A stretch of 41,483 bases of DNA, taken from positions 1 through 41,483 of IMG/VR virus record IMGVR_UViG_3300024352_000044; one strand, given 5' to 3'. Numbering within the stretch: the stretch's first letter is position 1; every line of letters starts with the position of its first letter. The translations under genes were made by a program, and so were the position numbers. Under the pieces are notes generated by a model. It was not told the origin of the DNA, ran no database searches, and worked only from the letters and a program-made list of their open reading frames with translations. Shown here piece by piece: positions 28,261 to 36,170 of the stretch. The stretch is from a virus.

Positions 28261-28951
28261 TCTGTTCTAGACTAAGTTCTTGATCTTCTAATTCACGAAT
28301 CTTTTCAGTAATCTCGTCAATAAGACCTAGGTTACGTAGAATCTTAAAAACTAGATTTTCCACAGACCATTCTCCGGCACGCTCAAGTCCGGCCTTTCTC
28401 ATAGTAGTAATTTTTTCTTTTACTGCTCTAAGTTTTTCTAGATCCTTAGAAACCATCGCTTCTTCAATGGCTTTCATTATACCATCTTTCTTTGCTTCCA
28501 CGGCAGCATCGTCTACTTCCGGCTTGACCTTCTTTGGTTCTACCAGCCATTGACCTTTAGCTATGCTATACACTCCTGTGCTGTGGTGCGGCTCATCTTC
28601 TCCTTGAACATAACATTCAACTGGAAGACCTTTGATAGTGATAGTGTGTTGTTCTGCCCAAAGTGCCTTTTTGGCGCTGTATAATTCTCGTTCGTCGTCC
28701 GTTGGAGAACCTTTGACAATGACATGAAGATCTAGGTCAGAATGTTTAGTCCAGGTATAATTTGCATTAGATCCTGTTATGGTATAATCAACAATATCTA
28801 GATCCACTCCAACAAAATCTACAAAGGCTTTGGCAATGTCCATTAGTTTGGCTTCAACTTCTAGATCTAATGAATCACCGTCCCATATTCTAGGATTTAA
28901 TCTTTTATTGACCGTAACAACAGAAGATGCTGTAAACTCACGTAACTTCAT
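28241..28951 (-). CDS. Nucleotidyltransferase with capsid-tag-like N-terminus
   Basis: The 236-residue protein starts MKLREFTASS, similar to neighbouring capsid-tag-like N-termini but without the E-cleavage residue. It contains TGSNANYTWTKHSDLDLHVIV, a GS...DxD nucleotidyltransferase motif (GS 60-61, Asp72, Asp74). A helical C-terminal region (about 150-235) is rich in Glu and Lys. The protein resembles MNT-type or polymerase-beta-type transferases that modify proteins, RNA or small molecules. If packaged it could act early in the next host, as T4 Alt does. Confidence 0.7.
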   Translation of the reverse strand: MKLREFTASSVVTVNKRLNPRIWDGDSLDLEVEAKLMDIAKAFVDFVGVDLDIVDYTITGSNANYTWTKHSDLDLHVIVKGSPTDDERELYSAKKALWAEQHTITIKGLPVECYVQGEDEPHHSTGVYSIAKGQWLVEPKKVKPEVDDAAVEAKKDGIMKAIEEAMVSKDLEKLRAVKEKITTMRKAGLERAGEWSVENLVFKILRNLGLIDEITEKIRELEDQELSLEQTNNILY

Positions 28952-29350
28952 TTAAACTCCAAATCGATTACGTTTTTTTGTTGCAACAGGACTGCTCTTA
29001 TTGACGTCTTTGGTTTCATGACTACCTGTTGATGTAATTTGTTTTTTAGCACTAGAACTTAAACCAATTTGATTTAATGCATCATCAATAATATCTTTGG
29101 TTGTGTTAGTATAACTAATAACAATAGCGTTTTCACCCCAAGGACTTTTTGCTTGAAACGTATCTCTTTTAATAACGTCGTCTTTGGCTTTATTTGCTCG
29201 AGCATTTGCTAAAGCAACACCAAATCGGTATTGCTTATATGGGTCTTGATTAGGTAGAGCAGGAATAACAAATGCGCTTGGAATCGCTTCCGCGACATCG
29301 TCTTCCATGCCATTCTCTCTAGACTCTTGAATAAATTCTTTAGCTCTCAT
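28952..29350 (-). CDS. Small capsid-tag-type protein, 132 aa
   Basis: N-terminus MRAKEFIQES closely matches the tag on the next gene and has an I-x-E possible cleavage site at Glu9. The middle, ALPNQDPYKQYRFGVALANA, is a block I have seen in proteins of marine T4-like phages. The C-terminus is basic (KKRNRFGV). ATG at 29350 overlaps the upstream stop (TAATG). Confidence 0.68.
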   Translation of the reverse strand: MRAKEFIQESRENGMEDDVAEAIPSAFVIPALPNQDPYKQYRFGVALANARANKAKDDVIKRDTFQAKSPWGENAIVISYTNTTKDIIDDALNQIGLSSSAKKQITSTGSHETKDVNKSSPVATKKRNRFGV

Positions 29351-29976
29351 TAGCAGTTCCAACGTCTACGTGCTTTACAGATTGCCTTATCTGGAGTTTT
29401 CGAACAATCAATGTGATGCATTTTCTTTTGACCGGCTGATCTTGAGCAATAGCTCTTACGACGTTTGCTGGCCTTAGAACCTTTTTTAAGTTTACTTGGT
29501 TTGGTAGTTACAGCAGTTTTTAATTTGCTGCCTGGATGTTCTCTACGATAAGCATTAACAGCTTTTTTGCTCATGCCATCGGTTTTGTCTTTCTTGTTGA
29601 CTTTTTGCCAATCTTCTAATACAGGTTGTGTAACTGCAAACACATATAATTCGTCATCAGTTAGAGATTCTAAATCTTCCCATACTAGATCAACATCAAC
29701 TTGATTATGTTCTGCAATTCTAGAAATGATAGATTCGATTAAATCAAATTCTTGTTCTAGACTTTCATTTTTAGGTTTTTTGCCTTGCTTTTTCATATTG
29801 ACAGCAATAGCTGCCTGTTGTGCCGGGCTACCTGCTTCATCGACACTTTCGTTAGGAACGCAATTATTAACACGAACACCACCTTTAATTTTGGTGCCCT
29901 CTTTGTGCTTGCCTTTCCAACATTTAGCGTCTAAACGTTGTTTTATAGCTTCTGTAATAAATTCTTGTGCTCGCAT
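29350..29976 (-). CDS. Basic capsid-tag-type protein, 208 aa
   Basis: Starts MRAQEFITEA, like T4 internal proteins. The C-terminal half is very basic and Cys-containing: KLKKGSKASKRRKSYCSRSA, then DCSKTPDKAICKARRRWNC. I associate this C-terminal pattern with a family found in marine T4-like phages. A basic, tagged protein fits a DNA-bound internal head protein. A TAAATA element lies just upstream. Confidence 0.7.
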   Translation of the reverse strand: MRAQEFITEAIKQRLDAKCWKGKHKEGTKIKGGVRVNNCVPNESVDEAGSPAQQAAIAVNMKKQGKKPKNESLEQEFDLIESIISRIAEHNQVDVDLVWEDLESLTDDELYVFAVTQPVLEDWQKVNKKDKTDGMSKKAVNAYRREHPGSKLKTAVTTKPSKLKKGSKASKRRKSYCSRSAGQKKMHHIDCSKTPDKAICKARRRWNC

Positions 29977-29997
29977 AGTGTAAATCCGATTAATACA

Positions 29998-30243
29998 CTA
30001 TTTAGCCCATCTTAGGTGATACTCTACTTCTATTTTAGAATCGTAAAATTCTACTACAAGTGCAAGATTTTCAGCTATTTTTTCAACAACTAATTGACAC
30101 TTTGTTTTGGGCTGAGCTAAAATCCATTCTAAATGATCTACACCAATCAGCTTTTGTATTTTAGGCCAATCTATATCAATGTTGCCAACAACTTCAATAT
30201 CTGGGGACGACCACTCTGCTAGAGTAACTTTAGTATGTTTCAT
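29998..30243 (-). CDS. Hypothetical protein, 81 aa
   Basis: Soluble protein with strand-helix pattern (VTLAEWSSPDIEVVG, LVVEKIAENLALVVEFY). It overlaps the end of the helicase gene by 14 bases, so it is part of the replication operon. Unrecognised. Confidence 0.6.
   Translation of the reverse strand: MKHTKVTLAEWSSPDIEVVGNIDIDWPKIQKLIGVDHLEWILAQPKTKCQLVVEKIAENLALVVEFYDSKIEVEYHLRWAK
29999..30004 (-). promoter_or_regulatory. Candidate T4-type late promoter (TAAATA)
   Basis: On the minus strand CTAAATAGTG lies 22 bases upstream of the tagged-protein ATG at 29976, at the end of the gene at 29998-30243. Confidence 0.4.
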
Positions 30244-31675
30244 CTTCAGAGCTCATCGAATTTAAAATCTCACGCAATTTTGTAGATTCGACATTAGCTC
30301 TTACTTTACCCAAACTTGCACCTTGTGTAGGATCTGTAATAACTCCATCACTATCTACGTTCTTTGGTGCTTGTACGGTTGTTCTTGATTTGATAGATTC
30401 GATAATACTAGAACTTCCTCTACTTGCCCCTGCGTGTTCTTGTTCGTCTTCTGGTAGATCAGAAATCTTTAAACTTTCTAGATTAAATTCTAAATCTACC
30501 TTCATACCAACACCGCTAGAACTACGTGTTTTCATAAGTTGAATTTGATAGCGTCCACGTTCACGCATAGCACGTGATGTAAAAATACCAAACACATTAT
30601 CTGCGGTTTGAATTTTACTTAAACCACCTGAAATATGTGAATGATCAAATTCTACTTCTTCAACAGCGCCACGATTCAACTGACTCGCAGTTACAAGTAT
30701 ACAATTCTTTTCTACTGCTAGATTACGCAATTCTTCCGATACATATTTGTCTTTAATAAACAAATCTGCTGGACTAATTTTCTTACTCATAGGCATTAAT
30801 AAGTCTAGATAGTCAACTAACAATACATCAACTTTTCTGCCTGTTTTAATTTCAAATTCTTTTAGATATGCTCTCAGATCGTTTGCAGTTTTACCAGAAG
30901 GCATATATTTGATTTGCAATGCTCCAGATTTCTTTCCAATGATCTTAACTTTCATTTCAACATCGTCAAGATCTTTAAAAATTTCTTTTGTTGGAATTCC
31001 AGTTGTCATTGCATCAATACGCATAGCAACTAAATCTTCCGAAAGTTCTAATGTTAGGTACACGACGTTAAGTCCTTGCAAACACCAATTAACACCTAAG
31101 TTTGCCAAGAACAAAGATTTACCTGCACCCGAACCACCGGCAAAAATATTCAACTCTCCGCGGTTCATTCCACCAAACAATTTACGATCAAGACTTGGCC
31201 AACCTGTGCTAATTTGTCCGTTCTTATCTTTAATTTTTAATAAACGAGCTCTCGGGTCTGCAAAATAATCAGTGCCCATATCTTTAGTTAAAGATATTTG
31301 AACTGCTTCTTTAATCTTCGTTTCAACCTGACCGTAGTCTTTCTTTTCTAATAAATCTGCTGAGTCAATGATTGCACGTTCAAGCGCCTTGTGCCTAGTA
31401 AAAGACTCGAATTCATCCATTAGCCATTCGTTGTGACCTTCTTTTATATCTTCAGGTTTTTTAAGATCTATCCTGCAACTTGCATTAACCATTTCATAGT
31501 CAGGCAATACAGCATATTCTTTTGCATACACATTGATAAATTCTGCTGCATCTTGTAACTTTCGATCAAACAATGTGTGATCAAAGATACCTTGACAACG
31601 AACAAATACTTCTGCATCTGCAAGCATCAACTCGAGATATAATTTTTGTACTTCGTAATCGTATGTTTTTATCAT
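30230..31675 (-). CDS. gp41: gp41-like replicative DNA helicase (DnaB family)
   Basis: The 481-residue protein has Walker A GGSGAGKS (180-187), VVYLTLELSEDLVAMRID after it, VDVLLVDYLDLL as Walker B and ASQLNR and TSRAMRERGRYQIQLMKTRS later, the RecA-like motifs of DnaB/gp41 helicases. It unwinds the replication fork 5' to 3' as a hexamer and works with the primase encoded upstream at 34351. The start at 31675 overlaps the upstream oxygenase stop. The N-terminal 130 residues are the usual primase-contact region. Confidence 0.92.
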   Translation of the reverse strand: MIKTYDYEVQKLYLELMLADAEVFVRCQGIFDHTLFDRKLQDAAEFINVYAKEYAVLPDYEMVNASCRIDLKKPEDIKEGHNEWLMDEFESFTRHKALERAIIDSADLLEKKDYGQVETKIKEAVQISLTKDMGTDYFADPRARLLKIKDKNGQISTGWPSLDRKLFGGMNRGELNIFAGGSGAGKSLFLANLGVNWCLQGLNVVYLTLELSEDLVAMRIDAMTTGIPTKEIFKDLDDVEMKVKIIGKKSGALQIKYMPSGKTANDLRAYLKEFEIKTGRKVDVLLVDYLDLLMPMSKKISPADLFIKDKYVSEELRNLAVEKNCILVTASQLNRGAVEEVEFDHSHISGGLSKIQTADNVFGIFTSRAMRERGRYQIQLMKTRSSSGVGMKVDLEFNLESLKISDLPEDEQEHAGASRGSSSIIESIKSRTTVQAPKNVDSDGVITDPTQGASLGKVRANVESTKLREILNSMSSEDETY

Positions 31676-32277
31676 CTTATAATTTTATAATCTACAACAA
31701 TGCATCGTCTCGGTGTTGACTTTACCGGATATACACCATGTAAGACACTTCCTGTCATTAAAATACAACGCCCTTCTTTAGGCATTAATGTTTTATAAAT
31801 CGTTTCCTCACCACCTGCTATTACAGCAAAAATAGAACCCCACGCTGATTCTTTTGGCGGATCTTGCGGTTTATAATGATATAAATTATCAAGATAAATG
31901 ACCTGCGTAACACAATCGCTATCATGATTATGCATACTTTGCCATCCGTTTTCTTGATAGTCCATATACCACGCAATAGTTGGCTGAATATTTAAATTCA
32001 ACTCGTGATCAAATAATGTCTTTTTAGTCCATTCAAAAAGTTTTTCCTGAATGTTTTGCCAATTATTATGTGGTTTAAAATTGCCTGAAAATTGCCTATG
32101 ATAAAATGTTTCTGATAATTTATTATCGCACCAAAGTGGATACTGCCTGGCATTGACTGCTACGGTTTCTTTGCTATATTCTTTTGTTTCATCTAAATCT
32201 GTTGTTAATACAAATAGTTCTTTGTAATTGGGATAAAATGAATCAACAAGCCATTGTGTTCCACTAACATATTTCAT
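31672..32277 (-). CDS. 2OG-Fe(II) oxygenase-like protein
   Basis: The 201-residue protein has MHNHDSDCVTQVIYLD (His116, His118), the distal His180 in GSVLHGVYPV, and Arg190/191 in TPRRCIVVDYK. ATG at 32277 is chosen over a GTG at 32292 because it fits a leaderless -10 geometry and overlaps the previous gene normally. It is inserted between helicase and carbamoyltransferase. Confidence 0.82.
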   Translation of the reverse strand: MKYVSGTQWLVDSFYPNYKELFVLTTDLDETKEYSKETVAVNARQYPLWCDNKLSETFYHRQFSGNFKPHNNWQNIQEKLFEWTKKTLFDHELNLNIQPTIAWYMDYQENGWQSMHNHDSDCVTQVIYLDNLYHYKPQDPPKESAWGSIFAVIAGGEETIYKTLMPKEGRCILMTGSVLHGVYPVKSTPRRCIVVDYKIIR

Positions 32278-32283
32278 AACTTT

Positions 32284-32313
32284 ATTATACACGAACCTCT
32301 ATGTGTTTTACAA
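32284..32313 (-). promoter_or_regulatory. Weak sigma70-type promoter
   Basis: On the minus strand TTGTAA (32308-32313), 18 bases, TATAAT (32284-32289). The -10 is six bases before the ATG at 32277, the same spacing as three stronger leaderless sites. The -35 is poor. Confidence 0.4.
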
Positions 32314-33229
32314 CCCCAAGGTTAGCATTCCAGACTCGTTGCTTGGTATGATATAATACAGCACCGATACTACTACTAGGATCACCAGGTTGTGGCAGGC
32401 TCCAAATATAGTTAAACTTTGGCTCTACTACTGATTTATTTGTTTTACTATTCATCGCGCAACCGCCCATGTATACTAGACAATCAGTACCTGTTAGATC
32501 TTTGGCTTTTTTCATAACCATATCAACTTGTTCAGTAAACACTTCTTGAACAGCGGCAGCTATGTGATATTTGTTTTCTTCTGTAACTTCAAACGGCCAA
32601 TCCCAAATACCTTTATGCATGTTTTTATATGCAGTTACTAAAGTTCCCATATATTCTTTTACAGCAAAATAATATTTGTTAGGATCTCCCTTATCGGAAT
32701 CTTGTTGTAATAAAAATTCATCTTGAACCGGTTTGTAACCAATAAGTTCTGTGAATGCAGAATAAAATAATCCTAGGCTATTAGGATAATCTTTATGCCA
32801 AACTTTTTTAATTTCTCCGTGCTTACCTTCCCAGATACTAGCACATTCCCACTCACCTATAGCATCAAGGACTACAATTGCACAATGATTAAAGGGACTG
32901 GTATAATATCCGGCAGCAGCATGGCTAGCATGATGTGGGGTATAATGAATCTTTGCATAGTCGGCTCTAATTTGTCTAATATAATTTGATGGTAATGCAG
33001 AAAAATCAAACACTCTATTCCATTGACCTGCATAGGCCTGGCGTGTTTTCTTAACCCAGGGGCGTTCATACCAAAAAATATTATCCGGAGTCCCTACATC
33101 AAGAGCCTTCCTGATAGTGCTACTTTCTAGTGTATCAGATTTATCGAATGTGTTCGAAACAAATTCGTTATTTTTAAACACGGCTAGACTCGAGCCGTGA
33201 TTGAGTGCGTTAATTCCCCAATTAATCAT
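32285..33229 (-). CDS. Short carbamoyltransferase (N-terminal Kae1-like domain)
   Basis: The 314-residue protein has INALNHGSSLAVF at the start, HHASHAAAGYYTSPF, VVLDAIGEWE and VYMGGCAMNSKTN, the ATPase-type motifs of the N-terminal half of NodU/CmcH/TobZ carbamoyltransferases. Full members are about 550-600 residues with a C-terminal domain; this one lacks it. It may still make a carbamoyl-adenylate or act with a partner, or may be a diverged fragment. It overlaps a 38-residue gene upstream and sits between primase and oxygenase. Confidence 0.78.
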   Translation of the reverse strand: MINWGINALNHGSSLAVFKNNEFVSNTFDKSDTLESSTIRKALDVGTPDNIFWYERPWVKKTRQAYAGQWNRVFDFSALPSNYIRQIRADYAKIHYTPHHASHAAAGYYTSPFNHCAIVVLDAIGEWECASIWEGKHGEIKKVWHKDYPNSLGLFYSAFTELIGYKPVQDEFLLQQDSDKGDPNKYYFAVKEYMGTLVTAYKNMHKGIWDWPFEVTEENKYHIAAAVQEVFTEQVDMVMKKAKDLTGTDCLVYMGGCAMNSKTNKSVVEPKFNYIWSLPQPGDPSSSIGAVLYHTKQRVWNANLGVVKHIEVRV

Positions 33230-33342
33230 TTGTAGATAAACGGATCACGTTTTCTCAGTTCAGCAAGACGTTTTTTCCATGCCTTGTGTTCTTGATATTT
33301 CCTCCAGGGAAATGTAATAAAATCAATTATTGTTTTCAGCAT
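33226..33342 (-). CDS. Small conserved protein, 38 aa
   Basis: A short frame between primase and carbamoyltransferase encodes a hydrophobic start (MLKTIIDFITFPW) and a basic helix ending RDPFIYK. I recall very similar 35-40-residue proteins with this FIYK ending in T4-like marine phages. It overlaps both neighbours. Confidence 0.7.
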   Translation of the reverse strand: MLKTIIDFITFPWRKYQEHKAWKKRLAELRKRDPFIYK

Positions 33343-34351
33343 TTTTTAATATCTCTAATTTAGTTTGAAGGTTACGTTTAGCAATTTCAATTTTAATAGG
33401 ACCTTCTTGTGCTGTTTTAATAGCATCGACAATGACAAATAATTTTCCATATTTTTGTACTGCATCGGCAGTATCTTTTACATCATTGTCCCACGTTGGA
33501 AAAGCTACCTTCCATCCTAATTCTTTGGCCTGTTCTATCAAAATTAAACCTGCTTTGTCTTGGTCAGGAATCACAATAACTTCCTTGCCTAGACTATTAA
33601 TTATCCTACTTTGTTGTTCAGAAACTTCATTAGTGAGAAGTGCAACACCGCCTACAGCTAATGCATCAAATGGTCCTTCGCATACAAATACATATTTGTG
33701 ATCTTCAGATTGTTCGTCAACATTAAAGACAAAAAACGGATGTTGATCTGATAGATATTTTGGTTTTCCGTCGGTGACTTTTCTGGCAGTATTGCCAACG
33801 ATTTTTCCTTGATAGAAAAACGGAATAATGACTCGAGTTTCGTAACCGGCAGCAGGACTCCAATAAAAATGATTATCTAATGGATCAAATCCTCTCAAAG
33901 ATATGTATTCTATAACAGGATCTAACCAAAGAGCAGTCATGTCGTCATACATGTCAAGCCATTTGGCTATTGGCATTGCGCCTTCTGGAAGCTCTTTTTC
34001 TGTAAAGTCTACTTTAGGTTGGTATTGTTCAGGCTTGTACTCTTCGCTTTCTGTTTTAAGAGCTTCAAAGATCATTTCTTTAACTATATCATCGCTGGCG
34101 CCCATCCATCGAACCAACGTTTTCATTTTTTCGCCAATTGGACTTCCTGGTTGCCATCCGGTGGTAAATTTGCAGTTAAAGCAGTTATAGACTATTCCGT
34201 TACCGTCGAAGCGAACGCCTGCCCGTTTACGAGTATCCGGACTATGTCCGCGATGCTGGCAACAAGGTGCGTTGAAACTGAGCCAACCAGAAGGGCTCGG
34301 TTTAGTTTTAACAGGAAGCAATCTACGAAATAAGTCTACGACCATAGTCAT
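33323..34351 (-). CDS. gp61: gp61-like DNA primase
   Basis: The 342-residue protein has an N-terminal zinc finger (Cys30, His33 or Cys31, Cys57, Cys60) and a Toprim domain with CEGPFDALAV and IPDQDKAG. This is the layout of T4 gp61-like primases, which make RNA primers on the lagging strand with the gp41 helicase found here. A promoter upstream places its start at the ATG; an ATG two codons later is possible. The C-terminus ends in a Lys/Asn helix. Confidence 0.9.
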   Translation of the reverse strand: MTMVVDLFRRLLPVKTKPSPSGWLSFNAPCCQHRGHSPDTRKRAGVRFDGNGIVYNCFNCKFTTGWQPGSPIGEKMKTLVRWMGASDDIVKEMIFEALKTESEEYKPEQYQPKVDFTEKELPEGAMPIAKWLDMYDDMTALWLDPVIEYISLRGFDPLDNHFYWSPAAGYETRVIIPFFYQGKIVGNTARKVTDGKPKYLSDQHPFFVFNVDEQSEDHKYVFVCEGPFDALAVGGVALLTNEVSEQQSRIINSLGKEVIVIPDQDKAGLILIEQAKELGWKVAFPTWDNDVKDTADAVQKYGKLFVIVDAIKTAQEGPIKIEIAKRNLQTKLEILKNAENNN

Positions 34352-34357
34352 AAACTT

Positions 34358-34386
34358 ATTATACTATCTGTATAGTATCTTGTCAA
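34358..34386 (-). promoter_or_regulatory. Sigma70 consensus promoter, leaderless output
   Basis: On the minus strand TTGACA (34381-34386), 17 bases, TATAAT (34358-34363), six bases before the primase ATG at 34351. It lies inside the end of the structural gene. Confidence 0.9.
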
Positions 34387-35194
34387 ATGTTCCTGTATTA
34401 GGAATTGCCGGTTTGTGTTTGACTCTTAACCATTTCCATTTTCCTTCAATATTTGAATAGGAAAGATTATTAGTGGTAAAGGTCAGTGTGTCCAATGTGG
34501 TCCAGGATGTTGGAGTTCCACCTTCAAACATACTACCTTCTATAGTAACTTCGCCGGAATAATTGGTCATATAAAAAGCAAAGGTATGTGTGCTTTTTGA
34601 TGTTGATAATTCATAACTAGCGTCAATTAAACTGCTATAATAAATTGGATTTCCGGTGTCACCTGTTACGCTAGGCTGTAATAATAAAAACTTTGTTATT
34701 TCAATACTATCTAACGGATCGCCTTGGGCATCTCCTTTAATCTCAATAACAGCTTCGGTGCCGTATTGGCTATCAATGTATACCGGAGTTTTTTTGGCAA
34801 CGTATTTGGTTGTATCTGCACTATCTAAAGTACGTTCTTCTTTATAGATGCTATATTGATAAAAACCAGGTCGTAAATCATAAAGTTCGCTGGCGGTTAA
34901 CTCGACATTGAGTTTACCAGACGACAGCGTAACTACGGTACAATCTTTGGATAATACAAGTTCTCGATTTTCACGATTAACAAGATTAAAAACAAATGAA
35001 TAGTTTTTGTTTGTTAAATCAATTGCTTTTTCGTCTGAATTTCTAACCTGTATATCTATAGGATTATCAATACCGCGATAAATTTTTATATTTCTATTAT
35101 ACACTCTACGATACCTCTCTGTTGTCCAAGATCCGGGAACATTTGTATAGACATCGATTCTATTTGGATATAAATAAACTGGATTTAGTTGCAT
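34364..35194 (-). CDS. Probable virion structural protein
   Basis: The 276-residue protein is strand-rich throughout: NPVYLYPNRIDVYTNVPG at the start, then many Thr/Ser-rich strands and a C-terminal WKWLRVKHKP segment. This composition fits a baseplate or decoration protein with immunoglobulin-like folds. I recall similar N-termini in structural proteins of marine T4-like phages. A TAAATA element lies 21 bases upstream of its ATG. Confidence 0.6.
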   Translation of the reverse strand: MQLNPVYLYPNRIDVYTNVPGSWTTERYRRVYNRNIKIYRGIDNPIDIQVRNSDEKAIDLTNKNYSFVFNLVNRENRELVLSKDCTVVTLSSGKLNVELTASELYDLRPGFYQYSIYKEERTLDSADTTKYVAKKTPVYIDSQYGTEAVIEIKGDAQGDPLDSIEITKFLLLQPSVTGDTGNPIYYSSLIDASYELSTSKSTHTFAFYMTNYSGEVTIEGSMFEGGTPTSWTTLDTLTFTTNNLSYSNIEGKWKWLRVKHKPAIPNTGTFDKILYR

Positions 35195-35215
35195 ACACTA
35201 GTGAGCCCTTTAGCA

Positions 35216-35221
35216 TATTTA
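35216..35221 (-). promoter_or_regulatory. Candidate T4-type late promoter (TAAATA)
   Basis: On the minus strand ACTAAATATGC, 21 bases upstream of the structural gene ATG at 35194. It lies next to the divergent gene start at 35224. Confidence 0.4.
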
Positions 35222-35223
35222 GT

Positions 35224-35595
35224 ATGAGAATAACAGAAAATTTACAACAAAACTTTCCTTTTATAAGTGTTATAAACCACGTAAATCAAGAATACGTGGG
35301 TATTATCATTAATCAGGATGCGCAGGTAACCAGCTTTTACGATTACGTAGCATTACGGAGCGAAGAAGAAAAATCTAAGTTTTTAGAGCTTGGAGAAGCA
35401 TGGTGGTGGGAATCAAATAGACAAATTCCTATCAACATATTCCTAGCTAAAGAAATACAGGTATTTAGATACGCTATTAAAAATTTTGCAACTAAAGATG
35501 TAAGGGTAATGTTTGGACCGTGTACTAGTTTAAATGATATTATCACAAAAAGAATTAAGCGTAAATCAATTACACTAGTTAGGCGAAGTACTTAA
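35224..35595 (+). CDS. Hypothetical protein, 123 aa
   Basis: The only rightward gene between 28.3 and 41.5 kb. Starts MRITENLQQNFPF and ends with a basic IKRKSITLVRR. The KDVRVMFGPCTSLNDII block resembles hypothetical proteins of T4-like marine phages. No ribosome site is evident. Its end overlaps the convergent mini-polymerase gene by four bases. Confidence 0.65.
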   Translation: MRITENLQQNFPFISVINHVNQEYVGIIINQDAQVTSFYDYVALRSEEEKSKFLELGEAWWWESNRQIPINIFLAKEIQVFRYAIKNFATKDVRVMFGPCTSLNDIITKRIKRKSITLVRRST

Positions 35596-36170
35596 CTAAA
35601 TCCGTAACTAACACCTTCGCAGATTAGATTCATCTGAACAACAATAGCCATGGCATATGCTGTAGCATGGCTTTTCTTAAAATAGTATTCGTCATTCTCC
35701 GGTTTCGTCCATACTTCCGTCATCACCGTAGTCCAATCTTTGCCAATCAGATAACGTTTCGCTGGGCGTATCATTGCTAGAATGGCCGCCAGTTGTTCCA
35801 CACTCTTTGGCTTCATTTGTCTTAATATAGAACCATGCCCGTTTACGTGAAAGAGTAAGTTGACGAAATCGTCTTGCTCTAAAAGATCCCATAGTGGCTC
35901 CGTATTCATTAGTTGGATAAGATGTTCTTCATTACGTACACCTTTGTATATGTGAACATTTAAAAAATCTATCTTAAAATAACCTAAATCCTCTGCCTGA
36001 TCGTAAGGAATAGAACAAAGTCCAGAAACGGCATCAACAGGAACATCGTGTAGGTATATTCCTGTATTATGTTTGACTAATTTAGTATCTTCAAGTCTAC
36101 TTGCAGATGTAGTCTTAAAAAATTTAAGAGCCTCGTCTCTGTTAACAAAGTCTATATCGATATCTGGCAT
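35592..36170 (-). CDS. Miniature DNA polymerase III alpha-like protein
   Basis: The 192-residue protein begins MPDIDIDFVNRDEALK, matching the PD(F/I)D(V/I)DF catalytic palm motif of bacterial DnaE/PolC. Later HNTGIYLHDVP fits the KHAGG segment, YFKIDFLNV fits the KFDFLGL motif with the third catalytic Asp (Asp68), FVNLLFHVNG and AAILAMIRPAKR fit the following palm, and KKSHATAYAMAIVVQMNL fits NKSHSAAYAL. The PHP, fingers and beta-binding parts are missing. It is far below DnaE length (about 1160). It might be a non-polymerising relative or a regulator. Confidence 0.75.
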   Translation of the reverse strand: MPDIDIDFVNRDEALKFFKTTSASRLEDTKLVKHNTGIYLHDVPVDAVSGLCSIPYDQAEDLGYFKIDFLNVHIYKGVRNEEHLIQLMNTEPLWDLLEQDDFVNLLFHVNGHGSILRQMKPKSVEQLAAILAMIRPAKRYLIGKDWTTVMTEVWTKPENDEYYFKKSHATAYAMAIVVQMNLICEGVSYGFS

